A stretch of 64,000 nucleotides of DNA, taken from the NCBI RefSeq assembly GCF_030269605.1, contig NZ_BSTQ01000006.1:297476-361475 (forward strand), written 5' to 3'. Shown in pieces: positions 17,120 to 25,858 of the stretch; position 1 is the stretch's first letter; every line of letters starts with the position of its first letter. The stretch is from Lentzea sp. NBRC 105346 (lineage in GTDB: Bacteria; Actinomycetota; Actinomycetes; Mycobacteriales; Pseudonocardiaceae). The notes below the pieces were generated by a model. It was not told the DNA's origin, did no database searches, and worked only from the letters and a program-made list of their open reading frames with translations. Both the position numbers and the translations under genes were made by a program.

Positions 17120-17730
17120 TTCTCGCCGAGGACTCGGCTCTGCTGCGCGAAGGCCTGGTCCGCCTGCTCGCCGAGGAGGGCCACGAGATCGTCGCCGCCG
17201 TCGGCACGGCGCCTGAACTCCTGAAAGCCATCCACAACGAAACAGACATCGTCGTCACCGACGTTCGCATGCCGCCGGGCAACACCGACGACGGCTTGCG
17301 GGCCGCGCTCGAGATCCGGCAGCGGGGCATCCCGGTCCTCGTGCTGTCGCAGTACGTCGAGAACCGCTACGCCCAGGACCTGATGGCGCACGAGGGCGGT
17401 GTCGGGTACCTGCTCAAGGACCGCGTCGCGCAGGTCGACGAGTTCCTCGACGCGCTCGAGCGGGTGGCCCGCGGCGGCGCGGCGTTCGACCCCGAGGTGG
17501 TGCGCCGACTGCTCAAGGCCAGCCCACTGGACCGCCTCACGCCACGCGAGCGGGAGGTGCTGGCGTTGATGGCGCAGGGCCTGACGAACGCACGCATCTC
17601 AGAAGAGCTGCACGTCTCGCAGAGCGGCGCCGAGAAGCACATCAACGCGATCTTCGACAAGCTCGGACTCGCCGGCTCGACCGGCGTCAGCAGGCGCGTC
17701 GCGGCCGTCGTCCGGTACCTCAGCGGGTGA
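17110..17730 (+). CDS. NarL/LuxR-family response regulator
   Basis: A 206-aa regulator. The receiver domain has acidic pocket residues near LAEDS and the phosphorylated Asp51 in VTDVRMPPG. A C-terminal LuxR-type HTH follows (LTPREREVLALMAQGLTN, then ISEELHVSQSGAEKHI). The GTG start overlaps the kinase gene by 10 nt. The target genes are unknown. Its 3' end overlaps the convergent alpha/beta-hydrolase gene by 11 bp. Confidence 0.94.
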   Translation: MRVILAEDSALLREGLVRLLAEEGHEIVAAVGTAPELLKAIHNETDIVVTDVRMPPGNTDDGLRAALEIRQRGIPVLVLSQYVENRYAQDLMAHEGGVGYLLKDRVAQVDEFLDALERVARGGAAFDPEVVRRLLKASPLDRLTPREREVLALMAQGLTNARISEELHVSQSGAEKHINAIFDKLGLAGSTGVSRRVAAVVRYLSG

Positions 17731-18580
17731 ACCAGTCCAGGACGAGCCCGGCGACCGCGGCCGGCCGTTCCAAATGCAGGAAGTGACCGGCACCCGACAG
17801 GATCCGCACCACGGAACCCGGCGCCAGACCGGCCTCCGTGAAGTGCGACGCACCGATGCACCCGTCGTCCGCCCCAGCCAGCAGAAGCAGCGGAACAGAA
17901 GCCGGCGCCTCAGACCGCGGAGCCAGATAAGCGAGCGAAGGATCGTGCAACGACCGGTCGAAGTTGGCCCGATAGAGCCGCAACGCGTTGCGCAGCAGCC
18001 GAGGATCGCCATAGATCGAGTGCACGAGCTCCCGGTGCACCCCAGGATCGAAGCCGGGCGACCAGGTAGCCCACAGGAGGTCGATCAGACCGCGGTCCGC
18101 GTCCAGCACGGCCTCCGCCACATCGGGCACCTGAAAGAGCCACACGTAGAAGAACCGTTGCAGCTGCACCGGATCCTGAAACACCAACGACAGCGCCGCG
18201 GGAGGCGGCACCGCCATCGTGACGCCGTGCCGCAGGCGTTCTGGCCACGCCGCCGCGACGCGCGCCACCATCCCGGCGCCGATGTCGTGCCCGATCATGT
18301 CCACACCGTCCGGTGACAACGCCGCAGCGACCGCGGCGGCGTCGGCAGCGAGCGTGAGGCCGTCGGCGTAGGCCATTTCGTCGGCCGTCGCAGGATGATG
18401 CCCACGAAGGAAAGGCGCTACAACGCGTCGGCCCGCCGCCACCAGGTGGGTGGCGAGCGGGCCGAAGGTGGCCGGGTGGTCCGGGAAACCGTGCCAGCAC
18501 ACGACCGGTGGACCCTCACCCGCGGCGAGCGCGGGAAAGTCGAGCCGATCGGTCCTGACGACGATCTCCTCGAACCTCAT
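17720..18580 (-). CDS. Alpha/beta hydrolase, epoxide-hydrolase/dehalogenase-like
   Basis: A 286-aa alpha/beta hydrolase with the oxyanion HGFPDHPATFG motif, an Asp nucleophile in DMIGHDIGAGM (G-H-D-x-G as in epoxide hydrolases and dehalogenases) and the catalytic His in LSGAGHFLHLERP. It has no signal peptide. It starts 3 bp after the LamG gene's stop, so it is probably the third gene of the sugar-dehydrogenase/LamG operon. The substrate is unknown. Confidence 0.85.
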   Translation of the reverse strand: MRFEEIVVRTDRLDFPALAAGEGPPVVCWHGFPDHPATFGPLATHLVAAGRRVVAPFLRGHHPATADEMAYADGLTLAADAAAVAAALSPDGVDMIGHDIGAGMVARVAAAWPERLRHGVTMAVPPPAALSLVFQDPVQLQRFFYVWLFQVPDVAEAVLDADRGLIDLLWATWSPGFDPGVHRELVHSIYGDPRLLRNALRLYRANFDRSLHDPSLAYLAPRSEAPASVPLLLLAGADDGCIGASHFTEAGLAPGSVVRILSGAGHFLHLERPAAVAGLVLDWFTR

Positions 18581-18583
18581 CCG

Positions 18584-19519
18584 TCAAATATGCCGCATCC
18601 AGGCGTACTGGAGTGCCACCTCCCACTTCGAAACCGCGCGGTCCAGGAACATCAGGCTGTCCATCCGGCAGTTGCACGCGTTGGTCTCCCGCGTGTTCTG
18701 CGGGTACGAACCACCGATCTTGATGCCCAACGGGTCCGTCGCCGACGCCAGATCCGGCTCGGGATCGCCCGCGAGCGCCCACGGGTCACCGGGCACCGCG
18801 TAGTACCCCTCGACGGGTTTCCCGTTGCGGTACAAGCCGATCTCGCCGGTGTCGAAGTTGAACGTCGCCGAAAGGAACACCCATTCATTAGCAGGCAACA
18901 ACGTCTGCCAGTCCGCGTTTGCCGTGAAGTACTGCGAGGGGGCGCCATCGACCCGGCGTCCCAGCGCGACCAGGGACATCTTTCCGTTGACCTGCATGAG
19001 TTCCAGCAACCCGCGCACCGCGTGCCCGTTGGAATCACCGGACAGCACCCCGGCCAGCCCGATGGCGCTGTAGAAGTCGTCCGGGTTGGCGGAGTTGGAG
19101 TTCGGCGCCGGGTTCTGGCCCGTCATCTTGAACCAGCCCATGACCGACATCTCGCGCGCGCCGTTGAACGCGTGCAGCGTCGGCACACCGGGCACCGGCG
19201 CCCAGACACCGGCCTTCCAGTCGTCGTTGCCGGCGACGGTCGGGTTGACCTGCTTGAGCTGCAACGCTCGGTGCGACGACCGGAACGCGCCGTCGCGCAC
19301 CCGCATGTCGGCACCGCCATTGATCAACTTCAAGGACGTTCCCGAACGCCCGCGATCACGTTCCAAAGAAGCATCCCCGGCGACCGGGTGCTCGAAGTCG
19401 TAGTACGACACCAGGTTGCGCGCCAGCGACGGCAGCACCACCGGCACGCCCGAAGCGGACGCCGGCGGTGCCAGCGAGACGCCCAGAACCGCAACGACAC
19501 CAACGAAAAGCGATCTCAT
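18584..19519 (-). CDS. Secreted LamG/concanavalin-like protein
   Basis: A 311-aa secreted protein with a signal peptide (MRSLFVGVVAVLGVSLAPPASA) and one jelly-roll domain. Conserved LamG segments include NLVSYYDFEHPVAGDAS, SVMGWFKMTG, LSATFNFDTGEIGLYRNGK and an NACNCRMDSLMFLDRAVS tail. Such domains bind carbohydrate or surface ligands. Its ATG overlaps the dehydrogenase stop (ATGA), so it is made with the secreted sugar dehydrogenase, which itself ends in a concanavalin-like domain. Confidence 0.8.
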   Translation of the reverse strand: MRSLFVGVVAVLGVSLAPPASASGVPVVLPSLARNLVSYYDFEHPVAGDASLERDRGRSGTSLKLINGGADMRVRDGAFRSSHRALQLKQVNPTVAGNDDWKAGVWAPVPGVPTLHAFNGAREMSVMGWFKMTGQNPAPNSNSANPDDFYSAIGLAGVLSGDSNGHAVRGLLELMQVNGKMSLVALGRRVDGAPSQYFTANADWQTLLPANEWVFLSATFNFDTGEIGLYRNGKPVEGYYAVPGDPWALAGDPEPDLASATDPLGIKIGGSYPQNTRETNACNCRMDSLMFLDRAVSKWEVALQYAWMRHI

Positions 19520-21567
19520 TGGCCCTCCCCGACGACCCGCAGGTCGCGCAGCCTGCCGATGTTGTCGAACGAGCCGAAGCCGACCCGCCCGGAGCTGAAA
19601 GTGGTGTCCACCGCAGTCATCAGAGGAGCGGACGAACCGTCCATGTAGACCGCGATCTCACCTGTGGCGGCACAATGCTTGACCCGCACGTCGTGCCACG
19701 CCGCGTCCGTCACGGCGGGCAGCGCACCAACGGAACGCGGCTCGTCCCACTGATCGTCCAGGCGTTTTCGATCCGCGTTGTTGACCACGAAGATCCCGTT
19801 GTGCGGGTAGATCTTGTTGTCGGACGACAGATGCACGTAGTAGAACTCCGTGTCCGACCGGTACCCGAACACGATGATCACGTCCCGGTTGCTGATCTCG
19901 ACGGGCGTGTCCAGGCGCACGGAGGCGTCGATCCGGACGGAACCGAACGCCGGTCCCTTCTGCAGCACCGCGTACTCGTAGGGCCGCCGCGGTCCAGGAC
20001 GTTCCGCACCCTCACGAGCAAGCACGACCTCACGGCCGGGGAACTCCCACAGCGACGGCGTCACCGGCTGCCAGTCCGCGGCACGGGTGGCGCCACCGAC
20101 CCGCGTGTGCCAGGTGGAGCAGGAAGCGAACGTCCGCGTGCCGACGACCTTCCAGATCTTGCCGTTGGCCTTGGCCAGGATGTACAGCTCACCGCGCGCG
20201 TCCTGCCCGAACCGCATGTCCACGCGGTCCTTGCCGACGAGCTGCTGCATCGTGACGCGCTTGCCGCTCTTGTCGTACAACATCAACGAATGCGTCGTGG
20301 CCATCGGGGCGCCCGCGCGCATTTCGCGTTCGTTGGCGTACATGACCAGGCCCTTGACGCCCTCGCCGTAGACGTACTTCCCGTGTAGCGCCGGGATCTT
20401 CCACCCGCGGTACACGAACCCGCCCATCAGCGCGTTTCCGCTGTCGCTGCACGGCTTGGACGTTGGCAGCCGGTTGTGGTCGAACCCCGCGACGGGGTAG
20501 GTGTAGCCGTTCTTCGCGTCATCAGGAGGCAGCGGGTACACGCGGCACGACGGGTCGCCGCGGTGGAACGCGAACTGCCCTTCCCGTTCGCTCCACCCGA
20601 AGTTCGCGCCGGGCTTCACCTCGTAGATTGACTCGATGGCCTTCTCGCCGATGTGCCCCAGGAACAACTTGTGCCGGCCGCCGGTGTCCCAGCTGAACCG
20701 ATACGGGTCGCGCATGCCGACCGCGTAGATCTCGCCCAGCACACCGGGTTTCCCGACGAACGGGTTGTCGCGAGGGATGCCGTAACGACCGTTAGAGCCA
20801 TTAACTCCGCGGGGATCGATTCGCAGGATCTTGCCCTGCGGCACGGCGAGGTCCTGCGGCACGTTCGACACGTACCCGATGCCGCCGTCGCCGGTCGCGA
20901 TGTACAACAGGCCGTAGTCGTCGTCCCAGAAGCGGGCGTTCGGGTTGAACCCGATCTGCTGGAACCCGTGCAGGAACATCACGAACCCGACCCGCAGCAG
21001 CTCACGATGCGTGCCGCTGAACGTCGTCGCGTGCGGGTCGGAAGCCGTCCACTCGGTGATCACGCCGTGCACCTGCGCGTCGGCGGGTGAGGGCAGGTCG
21101 GGTTTCTTCGTCGTGAGGGCGCTGCCGGTCTCCGTGTGGACCGTGTAGAACTTGCCGTTGCGCCTGAACTGCGGGTCGAACGCGACGAACCCGAACCCGC
21201 TGCCCAACCCCTTGTGGTTGTGGAAGTCCGGCCCGACGACGGCGCCCAGGTCCAGGTACACGCTCGGAACGCCGTGCTCGACGACGTAGAGCTTGCCGTT
21301 CATGTCCGGGACGAACAGCCGGCCGGATCCGTCCGGGATCTCGCCGAGGAAGTTGATCCGGTTCCACTGTTTCAACCGCGAGTCCGTCGGCGGCGGCACC
21401 GGCGTGGACTGCGGGATCTGCGCCACTTCCTCGATCACCAGTCCCAGACCGGATGCGGTCGGAGTGGGCATCGGGTCGGCGACCGGGTCGTCCGCCCTGG
21501 CTCCGGGAGTGAGCACGGCGGCTGTCACAACTATTGCTAAGGCACCTGAGAGCAGGCGTCTGGACAT
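19516..21567 (-). CDS. Secreted PQQ-dependent sugar dehydrogenase-like protein (GSDH) with C-terminal concanavalin-like domain
   Basis: A 683-aa secreted protein. A signal peptide (GALAIVVTAAVLTPGARA) is followed by a six-bladed GSDH propeller (residues ~40-480) with LFVPDMNGKLYVVEHG, LYIATGDGG, RIDPRG and GMRDPYRFSWD. The C-terminal domain (residues ~500-683) is DUF1080/concanavalin-like, with YYVHLSSDN and VYMDGSSAP. The family oxidises aldoses or related sugars outside the cell using PQQ. ATG 21567 is preferred to GTG 21576 because the GAGGTGG site is correctly spaced. It is the first gene of a three-gene operon behind a LacI-type palindrome. Confidence 0.85.
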   Translation of the reverse strand: MSRRLLSGALAIVVTAAVLTPGARADDPVADPMPTPTASGLGLVIEEVAQIPQSTPVPPPTDSRLKQWNRINFLGEIPDGSGRLFVPDMNGKLYVVEHGVPSVYLDLGAVVGPDFHNHKGLGSGFGFVAFDPQFRRNGKFYTVHTETGSALTTKKPDLPSPADAQVHGVITEWTASDPHATTFSGTHRELLRVGFVMFLHGFQQIGFNPNARFWDDDYGLLYIATGDGGIGYVSNVPQDLAVPQGKILRIDPRGVNGSNGRYGIPRDNPFVGKPGVLGEIYAVGMRDPYRFSWDTGGRHKLFLGHIGEKAIESIYEVKPGANFGWSEREGQFAFHRGDPSCRVYPLPPDDAKNGYTYPVAGFDHNRLPTSKPCSDSGNALMGGFVYRGWKIPALHGKYVYGEGVKGLVMYANEREMRAGAPMATTHSLMLYDKSGKRVTMQQLVGKDRVDMRFGQDARGELYILAKANGKIWKVVGTRTFASCSTWHTRVGGATRAADWQPVTPSLWEFPGREVVLAREGAERPGPRRPYEYAVLQKGPAFGSVRIDASVRLDTPVEISNRDVIIVFGYRSDTEFYYVHLSSDNKIYPHNGIFVVNNADRKRLDDQWDEPRSVGALPAVTDAAWHDVRVKHCAATGEIAVYMDGSSAPLMTAVDTTFSSGRVGFGSFDNIGRLRDLRVVGEGQ

Positions 21568-21593
21568 CCCCACCACCTCGTGGGCTCATATCG

Positions 21594-21607
21594 GGAAAGC
21601 GCTTTCC
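21594..21607. promoter_or_regulatory. LacI-family-type operator palindrome
   Basis: GGAAAGCGCTTTCC is a perfect 14-bp palindrome with a central CG step, as in LacI/GalR-family operators. It lies 27 bp upstream of the sugar dehydrogenase ATG. The placement implies sugar-responsive control of the dehydrogenase-LamG-hydrolase operon. No LacI regulator gene is visible in the window. Confidence 0.55.
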
Positions 21608-21743
21608 GGCGGCGGAGAAGGGACTCTACCTGCCGAAGACCCTCCTGGCCACCATCGCCGAAGCGACGGCAGCCAGAAGGGTCAATAGCGTCACGCCAGC
21701 CGATACGGCCGCAGAGGGTGTGGGTGGTGGTAAATCGCGCAGG

Positions 21744-21911
21744 TCATCCGACGCGCGTCTTGATCGCCTTCAGGAATGCGGCCCAGGCGGGCGCGGTGAC
21801 GGGGATGTGGCCGGCGGCGGTGTGCTTGCTGTCCCGGATACCTACACCGACACCGACCTCGACGCAGTCGCTAGCGTTTGCGCTGTAGCTGCTCTTGCGC
21901 CAGATGCCCAT
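21744..21911 (-). CDS. DUF397 protein
   Basis: A 55-aa protein beginning MGIWRKSSYSANASDCVEV, with RDSKHTAAGHIPVTAPAW and a C-terminal WAAFLKAIK segment, the full DUF397 pattern. A GAGGTAG ribosome-binding site precedes ATG 21911. It starts 7 bp after the XRE-DUF5753 gene's stop. This regulator/DUF397 pair is a hallmark of developmentally complex actinomycetes (the bldB/whiJ-type families). DUF397 partners are thought to modulate the neighbouring regulator. Confidence 0.9.
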   Translation of the reverse strand: MGIWRKSSYSANASDCVEVGVGVGIRDSKHTAAGHIPVTAPAWAAFLKAIKTRVG

Positions 21912-21918
21912 GCCTACC

Positions 21919-22752
21919 TCAAGTCACGAGTTGGGTGATCAACCCCCTTGATTGTTCCTCATCCAACGCTGTCCGTTCGAGTGACTTCACGACCATCTCG
22001 TAGCCCTTGACCGAGTCGGCTGCCTCGATGGCGAGGCTCGAGTTCTCGCTCTCCAGGAACACGACCGGCTCGTATTTCTCGAACTTCATCATGTTGAACG
22101 GCCCCGCGAGACCCGCGTGCGCACCGACCGATGTCGGCACGATGCGCAGCGAGATGTACGACCACGCCGACATCCGGAGCAAGTGGTACAGCTGTTCGGA
22201 CAGCACCGCCTTGCCGCCGATCGGCACATGGAGCACCTGTTCGTGCATGTAGAAGGTCGCTTGCAGGTCGCCCTTCCGGAACACCTCCTGACGCGCGAGT
22301 CGTGCGGCGACCCGCTCCTCCATCTGCCTCGACGGCGCGGTGGCGGAGGAGGCGATGACGGCCCGCATGTAGTCCGGGATCTGCAACAGGCCATGCACCA
22401 GACAGAGCTGCCAGCTGATCAGCTGGATCGCTTTGCGCTCGTGCTCGACCAGCGTGCGAGGCCTGATCGGATGGGACTGGCCGTGTGGCTGGTACCAGTC
22501 CTTGCGGTTGGTCTCGCGGAAGAGCGTCAGTAGGTGGTCGCGCTCGGCCGGCGGCACGCGCAGCATGCCCAACAGCACGCCGAGCTCGACCTCGGTGGAG
22601 CCGCCCTTTCCGTTGATCAGATCGGAAAGTTTGGCGTGGTCCCATCCAATGAGCTCCGCCGCGCCGCGGCCGCTGAGCCCGGCGGAGGCGAGAGCGGCGC
22701 GCACACCGTCGCCGAACTCTCGCCCCCGCACTGTGGAAACTCGCTTTGGCAT
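21919..22752 (-). CDS. XRE-family regulator with DUF5753 domain
   Basis: A 277-aa protein. The N-terminal helix-turn-helix (ASAGLSGRGAAELIGWDHAK LSD region) occupies residues ~15-70. The DUF5753 domain follows, recognisable by ISWQLCLVHGLLQIPDYMRA, VAARLARQEVF and a C-terminal EMVVKSLERTALDEEQSR. It resembles the WhiJ-like regulators that pair with DUF397 proteins. ATG 22752 has no obvious ribosome-binding site, so translation may be leaderless or weak. It is followed after 7 bp by its DUF397 partner. Confidence 0.9.
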   Translation of the reverse strand: MPKRVSTVRGREFGDGVRAALASAGLSGRGAAELIGWDHAKLSDLINGKGGSTEVELGVLLGMLRVPPAERDHLLTLFRETNRKDWYQPHGQSHPIRPRTLVEHERKAIQLISWQLCLVHGLLQIPDYMRAVIASSATAPSRQMEERVAARLARQEVFRKGDLQATFYMHEQVLHVPIGGKAVLSEQLYHLLRMSAWSYISLRIVPTSVGAHAGLAGPFNMMKFEKYEPVVFLESENSSLAIEAADSVKGYEMVVKSLERTALDEEQSRGLITQLVT

Positions 22753-22840
22753 GGTTGGGAAAGTAGATCCCAGTTCGCCGTGCGCGCTATCGTTTGGGCC
22801 GAAGTCAACCCGAAAAGGCGTTGTGGTGGAAGGCTTCCAC

Positions 22841-23797
22841 CTATCGCACGCAGGTGTCAGGGTCCTTTGTGGGCGGTGTCTTGACGTACTCCCGCACGGC
22901 CGCGGGATCGACCGCCAGGCCGGGGGTCATCGGGTCCCCGACGCCGACGGGGATGACGCCCGACGCGACCTGTTGCTTGATCTGCTTGGCGAACGCGAGG
23001 ACGTCCCAGCCGTCGTCGACCTTGACGCTCGGGTTGATCGCCTTGACGATGTCGCCGAGCTTGTCCGGCTGCTGCGCCAGCTTCGCGACGACGGACCCGA
23101 GGAACGCCTGCTGCCGTGCGACGCGGTCGAGGTCGCCGTTCTCGAGGCCGTGCCGCTGGCGCAGGAACGCGAGCGCCTGGTCGCCCGCCAACCTGACGCG
23201 CCCGGCGGGGAAGTCCGCCCCGGAGAACGTGTCCTTGGCCGCCGCCTTGAGGCAGACGTCGACGCCGCCCAGCACGTCCGCGACCTTGCCGAACGCCGAC
23301 ATCTTCACCGACGCCCAGTGGTCGATCTTCGTGCCGGTGAGCTGCTCGACCGTCTTCACGAGGCTCTTCGCGCCGGCGACGTCGGGATCCTCGCCCTTCG
23401 GGTCGAGGTAGGCCTCGGTGTAGGCCTCGTTGATGCGCTCGCGCCGGAAGCCGGGGATGTCCACGACGCTGTCGCGCGGGATCGACACCGAGCCGAGCGC
23501 GCCGTTGGCGTCGACGTGCACGAGCACGATGGCGTCGGTGTGGAAGTAGTCGTCGAGCCCCATCAGCAACACCGTCTGCGGCTGTGCCGGGGGCGCCGTG
23601 GCGACGTTGATCGACGGCTCCGTGCGCGGCACGAGAACCGTGACCGCGACGGCGACGGCCGCGGCGGTGAGTCCGGCGCCCGCGATGAGCCCGAACGGCT
23701 TGCGGCGCCTCTTCTTCTGCAACTCGGCCATGACCGTGCGCGGGTCGACGCGCTCGTCGGCCTCGGCGGCGATGGCTTCGCGGATCAGGTCGGTCAT
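22841..23797 (-). CDS. LytR-CpsA-Psr (LCP) family cell-wall ligase
   Basis: A 318-aa single-pass membrane protein. A cytoplasmic Arg/Lys-rich N-terminus (ELQKKRRRKPFG) precedes one transmembrane helix (residues ~37-56) and an extracytoplasmic LCP domain. LCP landmarks are TVLLMGLDD, the phosphate-binding GSVSIPRDSVVDIPG, INEAYTEAY and FLRQRHGLENGDLDRVARQQ. LCP enzymes attach polymers such as arabinogalactan or teichoic acids to peptidoglycan. Its ATG overlaps the sigma-factor stop by 4 nt. The cytoplasmic tail could contact that sigma factor, but this is speculation. Confidence 0.9.
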   Translation of the reverse strand: MTDLIREAIAAEADERVDPRTVMAELQKKRRRKPFGLIAGAGLTAAAVAVAVTVLVPRTEPSINVATAPPAQPQTVLLMGLDDYFHTDAIVLVHVDANGALGSVSIPRDSVVDIPGFRRERINEAYTEAYLDPKGEDPDVAGAKSLVKTVEQLTGTKIDHWASVKMSAFGKVADVLGGVDVCLKAAAKDTFSGADFPAGRVRLAGDQALAFLRQRHGLENGDLDRVARQQAFLGSVVAKLAQQPDKLGDIVKAINPSVKVDDGWDVLAFAKQIKQQVASGVIPVGVGDPMTPGLAVDPAAVREYVKTPPTKDPDTCVR

Positions 23798-24297
23798 CGC
23801 AGTGCCTCCTCTGCGAACGGCTGGGTGGCGCGGAGCGTGCTCAACGCGCGGGAGATGTGACTGCGCACGGTCCCCTCCGTGCAGCCGAGGATCTCGGCGA
23901 TCTCGGCGTCCGTGCTGTCCTCGTAGAACCGCAACACGAGCGCCGCCCGTTGCTGCCGGGGCAGCATGGCGATCCTTTTCCGCATCGCGTCGCGTTCCGC
24001 GTGCTGCGTGGCGTGGTCCTGGATGGCCGGCCCGATCTCGGCGAGCTTCGCGTGCTCGGTGGCGAGGTCCCTGGCGGCCTTGCGGTGGCGCCACGAGAGG
24101 TACTCGTTGGTGACCATGCGCTTGACGTACAGGTACGGCGCGGTCATGGCGTTGATGCGGTCCCACCTGCGCTGCGCCTTGATCAGCACGTTCTGCACGA
24201 TGTCCTGCGCCAGGTGTTTGTCGCAGGTCATCGCGGTGGCGTACCGCAGCAGCCGATCGAGCCGATCGGCGACGAACTGCTCGTACCCTTCCGGCAC
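23794..24297 (-). CDS. ECF RNA polymerase sigma factor (SigE family)
   Basis: A 167-aa sigma factor with region 2 (RYATAMTCDKHLAQDIVQNV, then LIKAQRRWDRI) and region 4 (LPRQQRAALVLRFYEDSTDA, then ILGCTEGTVRSHISRALSTL). GTG 24297 was chosen because an AAAGGGGAAG ribosome-binding site lies just upstream. It is co-translated with an LCP-family envelope enzyme, so it probably controls a cell-envelope response. It is divergent from the adenylate-forming enzyme gene across 154 bp. Confidence 0.88.
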   Translation of the reverse strand: MPEGYEQFVADRLDRLLRYATAMTCDKHLAQDIVQNVLIKAQRRWDRINAMTAPYLYVKRMVTNEYLSWRHRKAARDLATEHAKLAEIGPAIQDHATQHAERDAMRKRIAMLPRQQRAALVLRFYEDSTDAEIAEILGCTEGTVRSHISRALSTLRATQPFAEEALR

Positions 24298-24451
24298 GAC
24301 TTCCCCTTTCTCCGGGTGTCGGAGGGGGAAACCCTCACCGCATCTTCCCCTGTTGACCGCTGTGGCCCAGGTCACGTGTGAACTTTCGGCCAGGGCGCGA
24401 CCTGAAATCGTCAGCATCCCCACTTTGCTGGATGCGAAAGGAACAGCCCGC

Positions 24452-25858
24452 GTGGTCGCAGATCTCAGCTCGTCGGTGCTCCGGTCCTCGGACCGGCCGG
24501 CGCTGATCGACGGGCTCACCGGTGAGGTGCTCACCCATCGCGAACTGGAGGCGCGCAGCCGCCGGTACGCGCTGGCGTTGCTGCGGACCACGCGACCCGG
24601 TGACGTGCTGGCGCTGGCCGCCCGCAACGAGCCCGCGTGGGCCGTCGCCTTCCACGGCGCACTCCGTGCGGGCCTCGCGGTCACGCCGGTGAACCCGATG
24701 CTGACCGCGGCCGAGGTGTCCGCTCAGGTGCGCGCCACGAACGCAAGCGTGGTCGTGACGGCTGCTTCGCTGGGCGATCTGCCCGGCTCGGACGTCGGCA
24801 CGCTTCCTTCTGTCGACCCGGACGCCGTGGCGGTCATGCCCACCACCAGCGGCACGACCGGCTGCGCGAAGGTCGCGCTGCTGACGCACCGCAACATCGT
24901 GGCGAACATCGCCCAGCACCAGCAGATCAGCCCGGTGACCGAGCAGGACGTGTTCTGCGCGGCGATCCCGTTCTGCCACATGTACGGCCAGACCTTGGTG
25001 CTGGGTGCCGCACTGGCGGCCGGCGCCACCGTGGTCACGATGCCGCGCTTCGACCCGGAGGCCTATCTCGACCTGCTGCACCGCTATCGGGTCACCCGGT
25101 TGCACATCGCCCCACCGGTGCTGGCCACGCTGGCCACCGCTGGGCCGCTGCCCGCGTTGCGCGGGGTGTTGTGCGGCGGGGCTCCGGCGGATCTCGCGCT
25201 GCTGGCGGCGGCGGAACAGCGGCTGGGCTGCCCGATCCGGCAGGGCTACGGCATGACGGAGGCGAGCCCCGGTACGCATCTCGCTGACGAAGCCACCCCG
25301 CCGGGTTCGATCGGGCGGCCCGTGCCCGGCACGCGCTGCCGGGTCGTGGATCCGGTGTCCGGCTCCGACGTGCCGCCGGGCACGCCGGGGGAGCTGTGGG
25401 TGTCCGGTCCGCAGGTGATGCGCGGCTATGTCGGTGAGGAGCCCGTCGGTGAGTGGCTGCGCACCGGGGACCTGGTGCGCGTGGACGCCGACGGCTGCTA
25501 CTGGGTCGTCGACCGGCTCAAGGACCTCATCAAGTACAAGGGTTACCAGGTCGTGCCGGGGGAGCTGGAGTCGTTGCTGCGCAGGCATCCCGCGGTCGTG
25601 AACGCGGGTGTGGTCGGGGTGGCCGACCCGGTCGCGGGCGAGCTGCCCCATGCCTTCGTGGTGCGGCGTGGGGACGTCACCGCCGAGGAGCTGCTGAACT
25701 GGGTGGCGGCCGAGGTGGCGCCGTACAAGCGCATCCGCTCGGCCGAGTTCGTCGACTCACTGCCGGTGACCCCGGCAGGCAAGCTCGCCCGCCGGGAGCT
25801 GCGGGCGTGGGTGACGCCTCGCCGGAACTCTCGGCCTGAGAACACGGAGATCACGTGA
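24452..25858 (+). CDS. Adenylate-forming acyl/aryl-CoA synthetase-like enzyme
   Basis: A 468-aa ANL-superfamily enzyme. The phosphate-binding loop is MPTTSGTTGCAKVAL, the A5 motif GYGMTEASPGT, the hinge DRLKDLIKYKGYQVVPGELE and the catalytic Lys is in PVTPAGKLARREL. It resembles 4-coumarate-CoA-ligase-type enzymes rather than an NRPS module and has no carrier domain. It is slightly short (usually 500-540 aa). GTG 24452 follows an AAAGGA site. Its stop overlaps the NTF2-like gene by 4 nt (GTGA). The substrate is unknown. Confidence 0.85.
   Translation: MVADLSSSVLRSSDRPALIDGLTGEVLTHRELEARSRRYALALLRTTRPGDVLALAARNEPAWAVAFHGALRAGLAVTPVNPMLTAAEVSAQVRATNASVVVTAASLGDLPGSDVGTLPSVDPDAVAVMPTTSGTTGCAKVALLTHRNIVANIAQHQQISPVTEQDVFCAAIPFCHMYGQTLVLGAALAAGATVVTMPRFDPEAYLDLLHRYRVTRLHIAPPVLATLATAGPLPALRGVLCGGAPADLALLAAAEQRLGCPIRQGYGMTEASPGTHLADEATPPGSIGRPVPGTRCRVVDPVSGSDVPPGTPGELWVSGPQVMRGYVGEEPVGEWLRTGDLVRVDADGCYWVVDRLKDLIKYKGYQVVPGELESLLRRHPAVVNAGVVGVADPVAGELPHAFVVRRGDVTAEELLNWVAAEVAPYKRIRSAEFVDSLPVTPAGKLARRELRAWVTPRRNSRPENTEIT

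Noticed and set aside
21626..21743. Minus-strand frame reading PPPTPSAAVSAGVTLLTLLAAV, then a basic tail and stop, like a sortase or membrane-anchor tail
   Set aside because: It has no start codon with a ribosome-binding site and no upstream protein in frame; hydrophobic frames occur by chance in GC-rich DNA.
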